This document shows, piece after piece, positions 1 to 12,822 of a stretch of DNA of 64,000 bases. Source of the DNA: Otis tarda (lineage: Eukaryota > Chordata > Aves > Otidiformes > Otididae). Within the stretch, counting starts at the first letter, position 1; each line of letters opens with the position of its first letter. The translations under genes and the position numbers were made by a program. Where the stretch lies: assembly GCA_026413225.1 (NCBI GenBank), contig CM048552.1, forward strand, positions 196,801,553-196,865,552, in the 5' to 3' direction. A model generated the notes under the pieces. That model made no database searches. It was given only the letters and a program-made list of their open reading frames with translations, and was not told where the DNA came from.

Positions 1-1887
1 CTGTAGGGCTGCTCTCAGTGCAGTCTAAATTCTAAATTAGGAAGGATTTATTGAAACAATACATGCTTTAGTAGTGGTTCATGGTAAAAAAAAAAAAAAA
101 AAAGCTTTTTTCTCATAGTAAAACTGGTTTTCTGATGAAACTAAACAATATAAATATCTTCTTTTGCAGAATCTTTAGCATCTTGCTGTGTTCTACTTAT
201 GGTTCCATACTGCCTTCTCCATGTGCTTATGTAGTGTTATGCAGTCATTGCTATGAAAAACAAACAATGTACTAAAGTGGTTTTTAAAATAAAAATTTGG
301 AGGAGGCAAGTTCCTTCTTTCCCATATAGTAGAAATAGAAGCAATGCAACAAAAGTTTCATGGACATTCAAATCCTTTTTGTTATAATCCTGAGGTTGTT
401 ACTTAACTTGTTATACTTGAAAGACAGCTCTAATAAGTTATTTGAAAATAGTCATGTAAAAAGTTCCTTAGGAAATTTGATGAGACATTAACATTCATTG
501 AAATAAATATTTGATGGGCTCACGTGAAAGAGGTGAGGAGATGTGAGAAGACAGGAAGAGAATTCAATATTCTCGAGAGATAAGTGTTTGGATGGGGTTT
601 GAACCAAAGAAGGCGAAAAGCAGAGGGAGGGTACAATTTGTGACTTTCACCACTAGTTAGTCCAGCTTTCAGGAAGAGTTTCGTTTCTACAGCCTCTCTG
701 GGCAGCTGTTCTAGTGCTTAACCACTGTCACCGTGAAGACTTTTCTTTTCTGTGTCAAACCTTTGCTGCAGCTTACAGTGATTGTCTCACTCCCATGAAC
801 CTTTGAGAAAAATGTGTTCTCTTCTCTGTAACCCCTTCCTTCTAGGTAGTTGAAGGCTGCAGCGAGATCCTGCCTTACACTTCTGTTCTCCCCAGCTCCC
901 TCACCTTCTCATTTTCCATCATGTGCTCCAGTTCCTAGCTGTGTTGACGGCCCTCCTCTGTCTGATTTGACAACATCTTTCTTCTGTGGGGGGAGACAGA
1001 TGTTATTTGCACAAGGTGTAGAAGGAGTGGAGAGGAGAAAGAAGGAATTAATGGTGAAATAATAGTTGTAAGTGAGATATGAGAGTTTAGCTCACCTCTC
1101 TATTTAAAGTATCACATTTTTAAGTGCCAAAGGATGATGAGGACAACAGTTGGTGTTGACTCTGGTGGTGTTTCCTTGTAAAAACTCATTCCTAACCAAC
1201 AGGCAGTTGTGACTCTGTTTACACACTGAACCATATTGTGATCAAAAACAGTCAGCTTCTGAGGTAACTCACAGATGTTACATGTATACACCTCTAGTCC
1301 TTTCCTGAATCTCACTAAGTTCTTTGTCTTGCTGTTTGCGTGTGTGTGCGTATGTATTCACACACATATGAATATTTATCTAAAAATAAGACAGTCCTTT
1401 AGTCCTTCCTTTTATTCCAGACTTTTTTATTCTTCTAAGTTAGTACCTCATCTTTTCTCTCTAAGGTGGTCCTTTTTGGTTTGAAGATTGTTGTGCTTCA
1501 CTATTTTAAAAGATCTTTCTCCTTCATGTTCTGTTTCAAAAGTGCAGTACCATCTCTGGATTTATATTTAGCTTCAAGAGCTGAAACAGTTAACATCTTT
1601 GTAAAGACAAGACTGAGACTCTGCTATAACCATCCCATATTTCATGTCCCTTTAAAATTGTGGTATATCCTTTTACAGAAGGATTTTCAACTTAACTATA
1701 CGTAAACCAACTGTAAATTAATCAACTGCATTTATACAGGAGTTGTTCAAAGAGGCAGACATGAGAGCTAAGTCAGGAGTGCTGTTTCCTCTAGTAAGCT
1801 TCAGAACTAATCATATTTATAATGGTATTTATAAACAGAACTTGTTTATGAAAACAGAACCACATTATTACTCTATTTATGACTTAA

Positions 1888-1936
1888 ATTATTACAGGTT
1901 GTCCAATTATTAAATGGGACAACCTGCTGTAATAAT
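1888..1936. repeat. Near-perfect inverted repeat (hairpin)
   Basis: The left arm (1888-1904) and right arm (1917-1936) are reverse complements over 17 bases, apart from a 3-base insertion in the right arm. They are separated by a 12-base AT-rich loop. It lies in a MICU2 intron on the transcribed strand. It could be a small foldback element or a chance hairpin. The stem is shorter than that of a typical pre-miRNA. Confidence 0.7.
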
Positions 1937-2172
1937 CCACAATACTGCTATACTTGAATAACCTCCAATCCCTCCTTGAAATTCACATTTACGTGATGCC
2001 TTCAAAAATGCATCCAATTCATGTATTGTGATTGTGCTTGCTATTGTAAGCAATAATCATTTCGCTTCTGCTGTCTGCTGTTTTACAGCAACCCCACATA
2101 TTTTCTCATCTTCCTTGAGTCAAAACTCCAAATTCTTTACACCACAAGACCAAGAGTAGGGGTAGCAGGTAT

Positions 2173-2595
2173 TACTGTAATGCACATGGTACTGTAAAAA
2201 GAGAAGGCCAAAAAGCTGAAGAGGAAAGATCTCCAGAGAGGTATGACAGCTTTTTCTGGAACAAATCCTCATAAACTCTTCCATCATAATTTAAGAGAAT
2301 GTAGCCTGCTTCTTTGAAAAACAGAACTACAAGTATAGAAAGCCATGTGCTATAACTAGTGAGTTGAGTATGTGATAGTCTGTGTTTCTCTATAGAGTAG
2401 CTGAGGGGATTGTTGGCTGAGGTGGAGCCTGGTGTCATCACAGAACATTCTGCTACCAGTTGGCTCGGCCTTGGCCAGCAGCGGGTCCGCCCTAGGCCCG
2501 GCCGAGTCCACTGAACAAAGGGGAGCAACTTCTAGCAGTTTCCTCCAGAAGCTACCACCTTAGGCCCCCCCTCACTAAACAAAACCAGAACAACA
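2173..2595 (-). mobile_element. LTR-derived repeat, antisense to MICU2
   Basis: The right part (about 2435-2595) is nearly identical to the right end of the solo LTR at 48498-49641. By eye there are seven mismatches over roughly 145 bases, plus differences in the last few bases. The right end finishes in CA and is followed by GGTAT (2596-2600); GGTAT also occurs at 2168-2172, which would fit a 5-bp target duplication. The left part does not resemble the other LTR, and its first bases are TA rather than TG. It is therefore either a divergent subfamily or a truncated copy with a coincidental flank. The shared segment is secure; the left boundary is not. Confidence 0.6.
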
Positions 2596-2912
2596 GGTAT
2601 CAGCCAAAAGTACGGAAGTTTTCAGCATGCAGTTATTTCTAGCAAAAATTATCATTCTTACTGTTGCTTGAGAAGTAGTGCATTTCAAAAGTTTATCATA
2701 CGATTAATAAAGATAGTGTTATGAAAGATGAAGCAAGCTCAAGAATGCATGAAATGAGGCGGCCTAGTAGTTTACTAGTTCACACATCCCAAATTCTCTA
2801 GTTAGGATACTCATGAGACATTGTAAATTGTACAGAATCCTGCTATTTATGTACTTTCCAATTTCCTTACAAGTTTACAGTCACCTGTGATGTAATATTA
2901 TGTCTTTCCTAG

Positions 2913-3070
2913 CTGAGTTCAAGAGAGCAGTGAAGGTGGCGACGGGACAGGAGCTCTCAGATAATGTTTTAGATACCATCTTCAAGATTTTTGATCTAGA
3001 TGGAGATGACTGCCTCAGCCACAGCGAGTTTCTTGGGGTCCTGAGGAACCGAATTCATCGAGGTTTGAGG
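2913..3070 (+). CDS. MICU2: MICU2 penultimate coding exon (EF-hand)
   Basis: MICU2 is an EF-hand protein of the mitochondrial intermembrane space. It pairs with MICU1 to gate the mitochondrial calcium uniporter. This exon encodes 53 residues (the first codon is split) with a canonical 12-residue EF-hand loop, DLDGDDCLSHSE, having Asp at positions 1, 3 and 5 and Glu at 12. The loop is flanked by amphipathic helices that include FKRAVKVATGQEL and FLGVLRNRIHRGL. The acceptor AG is at 2911-2912 and the donor GT at 3071. The C-terminal wording (RNRIHRGL, then the next exon) fits MICU2 rather than MICU3 or MICU1. Upstream exons are outside the window. Confidence 0.93.
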
Positions 3071-3354
3071 GTAACAAGCTAACATCATTGTTTTTAAAGA
3101 CCACAGATGAGTGCTGCAACTATTTTGTTAGTGCTTGTAGAAACACAAGTAGAGATAGTGAATAGAAAGAAGTTATGTTTTAAACTGAAGATTCTTTACT
3201 GCTTATGAATCTGGGAGGAGTGCTGCCACTACGAACTTGTTATGCGTGTGAACTATGGGAGCAGCAGCATTGCATTACATATTGTATTTACACAGTCTGT
3301 GAATAAGAGGGTTTCTTTGTGTGAATGCTAAACATACTTCAACTTTATTAACAG

Positions 3355-3459
3355 GTACCGCAACAGCAAGGCATTCAAGGTTACTGGAAGTGTGTGAAAA
3401 GAGAAAGCATCAAAGGAGCCAAAGAATTGTGGAAGCAAACTGGCAAAAGTCCTTTTTAA
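3355..3459 (+). CDS. MICU2: MICU2 last coding exon
   Basis: After a 284-base intron, the AG at 3353-3354 opens this exon in phase 0. It encodes 34 residues and ends at TAA (3457-3459). Residues GYWKCVKRESIKGAKELWKQ match the MICU2 C-terminal helix, which has the YWKCVK-ESIKG pattern. MICU3 has a different tail. Together with the previous exon this gives the last 87 residues of the protein. Confidence 0.93.
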   Translation, partial: VPQQQGIQGYWKCVKRESIKGAKELWKQTGKSPF

Positions 3460-4380
3460 AGCAGTCTATAGTTCTTTTGCTATAAATGTTGTTATTTAGG
3501 GGAGTTTGTCTGTCCTGTTTACATAACAGCTGAATCAAAAATGCTCTCTTTTTTTACTATAGTTAAACTTTAATTAACCCAGTTTCTAATGCAATAATTA
3601 TGTATCATTCTAGTGCAATCAGTTTGGTTTACAGAACTGTTATCACTTTTGACCTCCATACGGAAGTACTCTTGTTCTAGGGAATGGTGGTGTTTACTCC
3701 TCTGTGGAGTCTGACCCTGCACTGTAGCATACAGAATATGCAGGATTTCATAGTGGCCACTGGCAGGAAAATCACAGCAATATCATCTCCTGTTGGAAGA
3801 GTGGACGTAATCTCAGTTAGCCACTGACACAGCAGTTCTCTTTCCCTGGCAAGGCCAGAGGTCCAAAAGGCAAAACCACTTGCACAACCCATGCAAATCA
3901 AGTTGTCCTAGATCGAGAAGGAAGATTCACATGGTTCGTGCCCTCATTACCGTGAACCGCTCGTGTGCTAGTTTCTGGTGGATGATTCCACCAGAACCTG
4001 TGTGGATGTCTGGTTTGTCTGCCTTTGTGATGATAATATTAAACTGGAAATACAAGACTGTTGATACAGGCTTTAAAAGTTGTACATTGATCTGTGAATG
4101 TGCATTGAGTCTCTCAGACCTCTTCAACAGATAGTATAAATGAGAAGCAAAAATCCTCATTCTGTCATAAACAGCAATAGCTGCAATTTGGGTCATAACT
4201 ATTTTGCTTTAATTGTATTGCAGAAGGTGAATTTGTAACAAATAGTTGCTTTATCTTACTAAAGGTTGTGACAGGGAATGCTGCAATATCTCAGGAATTC
4301 AAGGTTATAGTAAGCAAGTGTTGGAGAAATAATAAGTACAATGAAGAAGTAAATAAAAATGTTTATTACTCCAAAATGCA
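3460..4380 (+). other. MICU2: Probable MICU2 3' UTR
   Basis: The sequence after the MICU2 stop is AT-rich and non-coding, and no splice acceptor is needed. An AATAAA at 4352-4357 is the best candidate end; an ATTAAA at 4038-4043 is a weaker one. The true end needs transcript data. Confidence 0.55.
4352..4357 (+). terminator. MICU2: Candidate polyadenylation signal for MICU2
   Basis: A canonical AATAAA lies about 0.9 kb after the MICU2 stop and is followed by a short T-rich stretch. It is the first AATAAA I noticed after the stop codon. Confidence 0.45.
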
Positions 4381-7300
4381 AAGTTAGATTTAAAATCTAA
4401 AACAGTAAACCAAGAAACAGATCAAAATTAACATTTAGTAATTATAGATTAACATTTTTAGCTATAACATAGTGTATATGTTATACACAGTTTTGCATGT
4501 TACAGGTTTTTTCTTTCTTACAACTTCAGGAGCTGATAGTCCCAGGTCCACATCAGTCCTCCTGGTCACCCACTATATATAGGAGATAGACCTTATCAGT
4601 AAAGCTCTCAAGGTTCTTCCTCTTTCCCTCTCCCAGTTGTCTGACTTGTCTTGGCTGGGGTGAAAGCTTAACCTTTCAAGACAAGTTCATGATAACAGAC
4701 TCAAAAGATGGACTCGAGAAATGTCTCAAGAAGAACAACCAAGAAATCTCACCACTCTGTGAGGAAGTATCCATCCCTTTTAAGCATGGCACTAGCTGTG
4801 TTATTGTCAAAGTCGCATATAAGCTCAAAGGAGGTGTTCTGCTTTGGGGATTAGTTGGGGGACCCTTGAGAAGAGGGGAATCTTCCATGATAGATGAATA
4901 CTAGAGCAGCCCTCGCTCAGATGAGGAGCAGGAGAGACTGTGTTAGGAAACCATAAAGATGCCACCTAAGGAGTACTGAGATTACAGAGAATGTATTTTG
5001 GTATGTCAGTAGCCGTCAGGCAGGTTTGTGCTGAGGAGGAGCCTTGGCACAGTGGTCTCTTGTAGGGAAACAGAGCGAGAAGCTAGCGAAGCAGTAGTGC
5101 GTGCCTGCCTGCTGCTCTTCCCGCTATGGTCTTCACTTGGAGCTTTAATTTAAATTGTGTTAAAGAGAAAATGCTTATATTCTTGTCATCTGTGGACATG
5201 CACCCAGAGTCACCAACCAGAACAAGAGCATGCCCGTGACTGTCTAGAAGATCATGCACCAGTGACCACCAGGGATCCCTTTTACTTCCCCAGGAAACAA
5301 TCAGAATGAAATAAAATGTAGTAAACACCTCAGCCTTCCCTCCTTAAACTTAACTCATGCACTGCTGTAGGGGCAAAAGGAAATTGGCTTACTTTGTGCG
5401 TTTGGAAATTGCTTTGTGTATTCTGGTGATGGGAGCCAGGAGGAAGAGAGAGCTAATGGGAGCAAAGGTGGGGCAGTGGGACTGGCGTCAGAGTACTGCA
5501 GTCAGCTTCGCATCACCAAAAAGTGAAGGACACCATTGAGCAAGACACATCGTACCACAAAAGTGTGCGTTCACTTGAAGTGTGCTTTGTTCCAGCTCTG
5601 GTTTAATGCAAGGCTGCCTTTTACTTGTTGCTGTTAATATTTTTGCAAATCATTTTTACTTTGGAAAGGAGATTGTTCTTTAACATTTTATTCTCTCTAA
5701 TGTTAATAGGTTTATTATGTTCTTTATTGCTTTTGTGTTTTCTTTTGTTTACTTGTGACTTGCTTCCTGCAAGCTGTTTGGTTTTCTTTTGGAAAAATCA
5801 ATTGATTTAGCTTTAGCGTATCTAGAAATTTAATTCCTCATTGCTCATTTGTGTCTGGGTTTGTGCAATCAGCAGTATCTGCTTTTGGCAGCAAGTTACT
5901 AAAAATGGGATTTCAAGTTTTATTTTTAAGGAAAAGCTTTGCTGTCGCGTTCAGAGGAAAAAGAAAACATATGCTTATTTTTAGATGAACTTTGTATCTG
6001 TAGTAAAAAATAAATTAAATGATTGATTAGGAATTAAAATACAGTTGCGAAACATTTTTGGAAGAAGTTATCCTGAAAGTACAGCCAGGAAGGAACTCCT
6101 TTGAAGACCAAGGAAGACTTGTTCATCAGGCTTGAAGAATCAGACTCAGTGTTTAATCTGTAGTCTGTTTTTGTTTGTCTTAACTAAAAGGCTTTACGAA
6201 ACAGTCTTAAAATAATTTCTCATATTAAATATATTAGATTGAAAGAGCTGTTTATGTAAGTGTTTAGATTGACCTTGTCTTTTAAGGAATCTGTGGTAGT
6301 TTAGATATTTTATTTCTTTTTAGTCTTTAAGGTACTTGCAATGTGTCTGTCAGCATTACTCAACACAATTTAGTTAAGTTTATGCCAGCTGCCAATCTAC
6401 CAGTTAAACTTATCAATTACAACATTTTAATGTTAGGAGCCCTTCCTCTGAACAGAAAAATATAGACAAATTAAATAAAATTGAATTTTTAAAAAATCTC
6501 CAACATTGCATCTGAATGTTATGTGGAATAAAGATTAATACATTGCACATTGCAGAAGTCTCAAAATTTGATTTAACATATTTCAGAAGGATACACAAGG
6601 GTGAGTACAAGTAATTTACACCATATAACTCATTCACAGAATTTTAGTTGTATCCCCGTAGCAACACTTGTAAAATTAAAATGTAAATTTTTTACAATGT
6701 AAAATTTCTTTAAGTTTGTTTAGCTTAAGATAATTGTTTAAGAACATCTGTTCCTCATTTCTAAAAGAAGCAAAGGCAAAAATGCAGTGTGATATACTAA
6801 AACAAAAAGAAACTCATTAGTTGTTTCTAGAAATTAATTTTGATGTTTCAATTTATGCAAGCTTCCTTCTAAAAGCAAAACTCCCTCTGGAGTCAAACCA
6901 AGTTGGTAGGTTTTAAAAAATATGTAACAATGAGGAGTACATATTCTGCATGTAAGAACTGTAAAAGAGAAGTTTTATCCCAATGTTATATGGCTGCATC
7001 AAAAGCAAATCTCTGATTTACTCCATGTCCTCCAGTTTATTGTCTGCTTTCAGGGTTCAGGCAGGCTGCCATTGCTCGTGTTCGGAAACACGCCAGCGCC
7101 TGAACTGAACCAGGTATCGCCAGGATGTGTTGGCTTGTCTGTTAAATCAGGTATCATTAAAAGGGTGAACAATGTGTTCATTTCCTAATTTCAGGCTTTC
7201 GGGGGAGAATATGTAAAGTTTTTATCATTTTAGGAATTATAAATGTTTTGTCTCTGGCCTCCAAGGTGTCTCAGAGCTTGTGAAATTTTGGGTGTAGAAG

Positions 7301-10300
7301 TCAGACTGTGTCTTTGGACTGAAGATTTTACAGATTACACTTGAGTTATCTAGAAAGCAGAGATGAGACAATTAAGATAAGCAAGTCAGGCCATGGGTTA
7401 CAATTTCATGGCACTTCGCCTGTCCAGTGCATGTAACAAAAAAGAATCACTGCCCAATAAAGGGCTGGAATGGGAACAAACCCAGGTTTAGAGGACGTAT
7501 TTTAAAATTCAGGCATTTTGACCATACTTTGACGTAAGCATAGAAATGGATCAATGAATGTACATGGGAATTTTTAAAATACAATTTTCTTCTCATGCAA
7601 GAGTTCTCATGGGAGAATGCAAGCATGTCTCATACCTTCAGATTTAATTTTTCCTGTAAAGCAATCACGGCTGGGTCAGGAAACTACTCCAAAGCAGAAA
7701 AAAAATCTTCAGTCCTCCTGAGCAGAAAATACGTGTCCAAATTGACATTGTTAGCAAGATCCAAGCTGATCGAGCAACAGCTCCTGTAAGGCAGCCAGTC
7801 ACAAGGGAAGCATGAAGATGAAAGTGGTGGGTGTAAACACAGCGTGTTAGGCCCCAGCTGAGCACAGAAAATCCTCCCAGAGAAACTGAAGAAGTCACCC
7901 CACAATAAGTGGAAAGCCCTGTTCAGGACAGGAAATCTGAGAGACTTCAACATGCACAAAATTAATCGGCAAACAAGTGCACATCTCTTTACTCTCCTGC
8001 TATTTGAAGGTTTCCTGCTGGCTTTGTTGATTAAACAATTCCTAGTTGGTTCAATAATGTAAAAATTATGCCACATATGCGGAGACAGATTTCCCATTAG
8101 GCTGGTATTGGCTTAGTTAATAATGTTTTCATTCATTAACCAGAGTGCCCGAGCGCAGAGCTCTGCTCGCCGTACTCGGGAGCCACGCTGCTGCTCCTGC
8201 ACACTGGCCTCCGGAGGGAAGCTGCTTCACTGTGCACCCACGTGTGTGCTTTTAGAAAGAATGCCTCATGCCCTGAAAAGCAAAAAAGCCAGGCTTTTCC
8301 ACACCCACCTTCCCAGTGTGAAGCTCGGTGTTTCTTCTGCCGCCCCTGGCTGAGGGTGGCCTGCCCTTCCACGCTGCCCAGGTGGTGGAAGTAGCAATGG
8401 AAAGCAACAGGCTGTGGGACGACGGACGCTGCACCTTGCAAAACGCAGGGTTCCTGTTGGCCCCATTTCAGACACACAAATTTGAAAATCTGGGAGGATG
8501 CAACATTCTGTAGTCAATGTAGAGAAGTTTGGGGGTTTTTCTCCTGTGGTTTTAGGCACCAGCTAGCTGCTCTGAAACATCCTCTGGAGGACCCAGCCTT
8601 TCTCCATGAACAGCAAAGGGTGCACAGAAGAGGAGCTTCATTGGACTAAACTTGTGTTTTGTGAATGCCACCTTTCTTCATCATCTTTAATGGCTCCTGA
8701 ATACAAATACTTGCATTTGGACATTTTTTGTTAAATTGATGTGCTATTTTACGTGAAGGGTGAGAACTCTTAGAAAGGAGCTGTTTTAAAATTTTTAGGA
8801 ATTTTTACTTAAAGGAAGTAGATTTTGAAGTCAGAACCACCCAGTGAGCAATTTCCTGGAGAAGGGAAGTACTACAGGGGTGTTGTAGTGCAATACTATA
8901 TGCCTCAGGTCCACTGCTTTAGGGGAAATTTGTCAGTTTTAGTATTACCCCATGGAGCAACTAGTAGCTCTAAATCCCCCCCAAGAAAACCAATTGTTGT
9001 TAAGCTTTGTCAATAAAGTGTTTTAAAATAGTCTCTTTTTTTTCCAGGATACAGATTTTTTTTTTTAAATTATGTGGCATCTTACTGTGTTTTAATCTGC
9101 TTTGAAATTGATACTATTAGAATGAGTGAACATTACTAGAAACGTTGTGTGCCTCTCTCAAATAATGCACAGAAGGTCGTTCCTAGAGTAATGGTAGCTG
9201 AGTCACAGGACAGACAATTACATACATTGTTGAAAAGGAAGGATACCAAAATGTGATATTTTGCCACTAATCTTTAGAAAAGGGGATTTCAAAAGAGAAG
9301 AGTAATGAAATGATAGGTCCTAAAGTTAAAAGAAACAAAGCTCTTTTAAATGCTATTAGAAGAAATGGTAATTTAGGAGACATGAATATCACTGAACAAA
9401 AGGACACTAGGAAAGCAAGGAATAAATCAATATGGCTGAAATTAAATTTTTCGAGATGCTGTTTGAGCAAAACAGCGTCTTTCACAATTTAGAAATTTGA
9501 CCTAATACAGACAAGGGCAACTAATCACTCACAGTTGGTGTATACAAGATTACATGAGCTGTACTGGAATGTGAAGAGCAAACACTTACCCAGCCTTGGT
9601 TGGTTCTATGTGTATATCAGAAACTTGAAGCCTCCAAAAATTTGATTTGTCTGATATTACCAAGAACAAATAATAAGATCCCTAATGAGACAAATAATCA
9701 TTTTGCATCAGTCTCCACTTAAGAGGCTGTTGGGATGCTTCTGCCAGGAGATTGTTTTTTGCTGGAATTTAAGATTAGCTGCTGTGAGAGTTAAAAAATA
9801 CAGAAGCAAAATGGAGATGGAATTGTTGTAAATGAGGAGGTCTAAACAGTACAGAGCTCTGAAAAACAGTGTTTGCAGTGTCTTGCTCTGAGACACCTTT
9901 CCAAAAGCATAGCGAATGATGGTAGATCTATTTTTAATGTTTTAAAAAAGTTGATGACACAGTAATTTATAATGCAGTAAATTTTGCCATTTGTTCCTGC
10001 CAACCTGCACAAACTATTTATTGCAAATAGACCAACAAAAATCTGGAAGACTGCAATAGACCCTACCTGGTGCTGAGGCTGCAAGGGGAAATGTTTCACT
10101 TCTCTCATGGAGTTCTTTCTGCAGGTAAAGCAGGTGGGCAGCCAGAAATGGTGATGTAAAATGGGAAAATGAATGGGGGACTTTTTTTTTTTTTTTTGGG
10201 TACTTGACAGATGTGAGTGAGGTGAGCAGCCATTCCCACGACATGGCATTCTCAGTTGCTGTTTGGCTTCCCAGAGTTTGCTCCCAAGTGTCATCACTGT

Positions 10301-11039
10301 CCCTCCCCATGAGCTGCAGTGCAGATGTTTGAAGCCAAAGAGGCGCTTGGTGATTTCTAGCAGAGCTGTCTTCCATCCTGCTTGGCACCTATTCAAAGAG
10401 CTGGTCAAAAATCATCCGTCCTGCCCAAGGACCAGCTGTCACTAGCTTCCTGTCCCACCCAAGGGATCTGTCTGACCCAGAAGAGAAATACTGGCCATGT
10501 CACGGCTTCCAGCTTTGCTGGTGTTAGACTCCTTCCAAACCGCGGTCAGTGGCTGTTCCCACAGCTCAGTACTGACACGTGCTCAAAGGGGGTCGTGTCA
10601 ACACGCACGCGGCCCTGCCAACACCTCAACAGGTGAAGCAGAGTCGGCATCAGCAAGGAAGACTGGGATAGGGAGGGTCATGCTGGATCACTTCATGTCT
10701 TCCCTAGCATAGTGAATCATTTGCTAATTAAGCCTATTTTTATTCACAGCTGCACTTCCTAGTCTTCGTGTTAGGAATTTTGCTTCTTGTGAAAGGTCAT
10801 GGGGTTCTGTTAGGAAAGCTGCTGGAAGTGGGGATGAGAGGACAGTCGGTGCACAGTAACAGCCACCCACACGCAGTACGAGCTTGGTAACAGCTGGCTG
10901 TCACTCTGCTTCCCAGGTTCGGCTCCCTTCCCTTCACATTGCAGGCTTGAGAGTGCAATGTTTATTCACTGAATACACTGCTAAGAAAGTAACACAGCAA
11001 TTAAATGACTAAAAACACAACTGTAAAGCTAATCTATCA
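4381..11039. other. MICU2-ZDHHC20 intergenic DNA, no gene seen
   Basis: I find no exon with family resemblance, RNA gene or clear transposable element here. Open frames of up to 188 codons (minus strand, 9842-10408) run through simple poly-T and poly-A tracts and show no domain, so I treat them as chance frames. A small GC-rich nested inverted repeat sits at 7055-7105. Confidence 0.6.
7055..7105. repeat. Nested inverted repeat
   Basis: An outer 8-base pair of arms (7055-7062 and 7098-7105) encloses an inner perfect 6-base stem with a 4-base CGGA loop (7077-7092). It stands out as GC-rich in AT-rich surroundings. No function is implied. Confidence 0.4.
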
Positions 11040-12054
11040 TTCTTAAAACTTGCGGATTACATCCAATGGTATTGCATTACAATCCTATCCCCCTTGCCTC
11101 CCCGCTGCTCAGGCTCAGGGTGCAAGCCTACCACTCCTCACTGCACCCTCCCACACCAAGTCATTTGGACAGAGAGCGGATGGGGAGTTCAGCAGGACTA
11201 TGCAAGGGGCTCCCCCTCAGTGTCCTGGTGGGTTCGGGTCTCCAGGTCAGCATCCTTACAGCGTGGAGGCATCCATGCTCCTACTATCAGAAGATCCCCC
11301 TCTGTTATTCTTACCTTTCCCCATTTCTTCCATGTCTGGAACCACTGTTTCTGTTGCCAGCAGTTGTGCTTGGCGCCATAAATAGCCAGAGATGCTGTTC
11401 AACTGAACGCCTTGGAAGTATTTTCCATTAAATTGGCAGTCCCTTTTGCCACATACCACTTCTGGCTATCCCAGGTGGTTATCATTGTCAACACATCAGA
11501 GAATCATCCCAAGTTTGTTACTGAATCGCTTTGCATGACATTCAAAATTCCCCTGCCCCCATCCTCCTGAGTTTATCTGTAAGCACTTCAATACAAAATG
11601 AATTTAGGACTGCTAAATGTCAGATGTGCCCATACCTTGTATACTGTTTCCATGATGTTTGCCAGGCAGTCAGTAAGCCAGGCAAGTTTTGCCAGGCAGG
11701 CAGTACAGAAGAGGCACACTCTGAATGTATTCCAGAAGAATTCATTTCTGACATTTCATATTTCATTCCATATTGGCCTTTAACCAATCTCATCCCATAT
11801 ATTACAGGGTTAACACCAGGCTTTGTTTGGATATGCTCAGTGTCCCCACTAACCTGCAGCATATATAGGCTGATACAACAGCATCTCTCTAGTATCACTT
11901 TGGTTGCAAAGGTACCATGCAGATTCCATGCAACTTCTACACCTGCCTCATATTGTGCTCCAATAAAAAAAAAATAATTCTTTTGTTCCATTTTTGCTCA
12001 TTCCATACCCCTTTAGAGCTAAAATCAGTTACTTCTAACAGGACTATTAACAAA
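11040..12054. other. Unassigned stretch, possibly old retroelement interior
   Basis: Both strands stay open for unusually long here (plus strand 11531-11977, 148 codons; minus strand 11620-11991, 123 codons). The stretch lies next to a CR1 copy and to a retroviral-type polymerase remnant in minus orientation. None of the frames has a motif I can name. The relation to the neighbouring remnant is inferred from position only. Confidence 0.3.
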
Positions 12055-12660
12055 TCATAGAATCATAGAACCATAGAATGGTTTGGGTTGGAAAGGACTT
12101 TTAATGGTCATCTACTTCAACCCCCCCGTCAAGGAGCAGGGACATCTTCAACCAGATCAGGCTACTCAAGTCCAACCTGGCCTTGAATGTTTCCAGGCAT
12201 GAGGCATCCACCACCTCTCTGGGCAACCTGTGCCAGTGTTCCACCACCCTCATTGGAATTTTTTTTTCCTAATATCAAGTCTGAATCTGCCTCCTTCTAT
12301 CTTAAAACCATTACCCCTTGTCCTATCACAACAGGCCCTGATGAAGATTTTCTCCCCATCTTTCTTGTAGGCCCCCTTTAGGTACTGGAAGACCACTATA
12401 AGGTCTCCACAGAGCCTTCTCTTCTCCAGACTGAACAGCCCCAACTCTCTCAGCCTGTCCTCATAGGAGAGGTGCTCCAGCCCTCTGATCATCTTTGCAG
12501 CCTCCTCTGGACTCACTCCAACAGGTCCATGTCCTTCTGATGTTGGGGGGTCCAGAACAGGACGCAGTACTCCCAGTGGGGTCTCACGAGAGTGGAGCAA
12601 AGGGGAAGAATGACCTCCCTCGACCTGCTGGCCACACTTCTTTACTTGGATACCAAGCAT
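12055..12660 (-). mobile_element. CR1 retroposon, 5'-truncated, minus strand
   Basis: The left end has the characteristic CR1 3' terminus: repeated ATCATAGA units followed by a GGTTTGGGTTGGAAAGGAC-type block. Reading on the minus strand, a frame at 12250-12660 carries the conserved CR1 ORF2 C-terminal pattern ([19 protein letters not shown], then DRTRGNGFK and FRLDIRKK). The element is a dead 5'-truncated copy of about 600 bases. Similarity fades near 12660. Confidence 0.93.
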
Positions 12661-12822
12661 TTAAATCTGTTCCCATTGTCTTGAGGCTAAATGTTAAAAC
12701 TCCCTTGAGATCTTGAGGGAAAGCACATGCCAGCAGCCAGTACATGTTTTCACACCTTTAGCAAACAGAACAAAGACTAGAAGAGCTAGAATACTTTAGC
12801 AATATCCCTGATGTGCTAACCA

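Larger units (their letters stand above)
1..2912 (+). other. MICU2: MICU2 intron (3' part)
   Basis: This stretch lies upstream of the MICU2 penultimate coding exon and ends in an AG acceptor preceded by a short pyrimidine tract. I looked for the preceding MICU2 exon and found no convincing candidate, so the intron probably continues beyond the left edge. It contains a hairpin near 1.9 kb and an LTR-derived repeat at about 2.2-2.6 kb. The rest is AT-rich sequence with nothing recognisable. Confidence 0.8.

Noticed and set aside
9842-10408. 188-codon minus-strand open frame
   Set aside because: It runs through a long poly-T tract (Lys run), has no domain, and overlaps a second open frame on the same strand.
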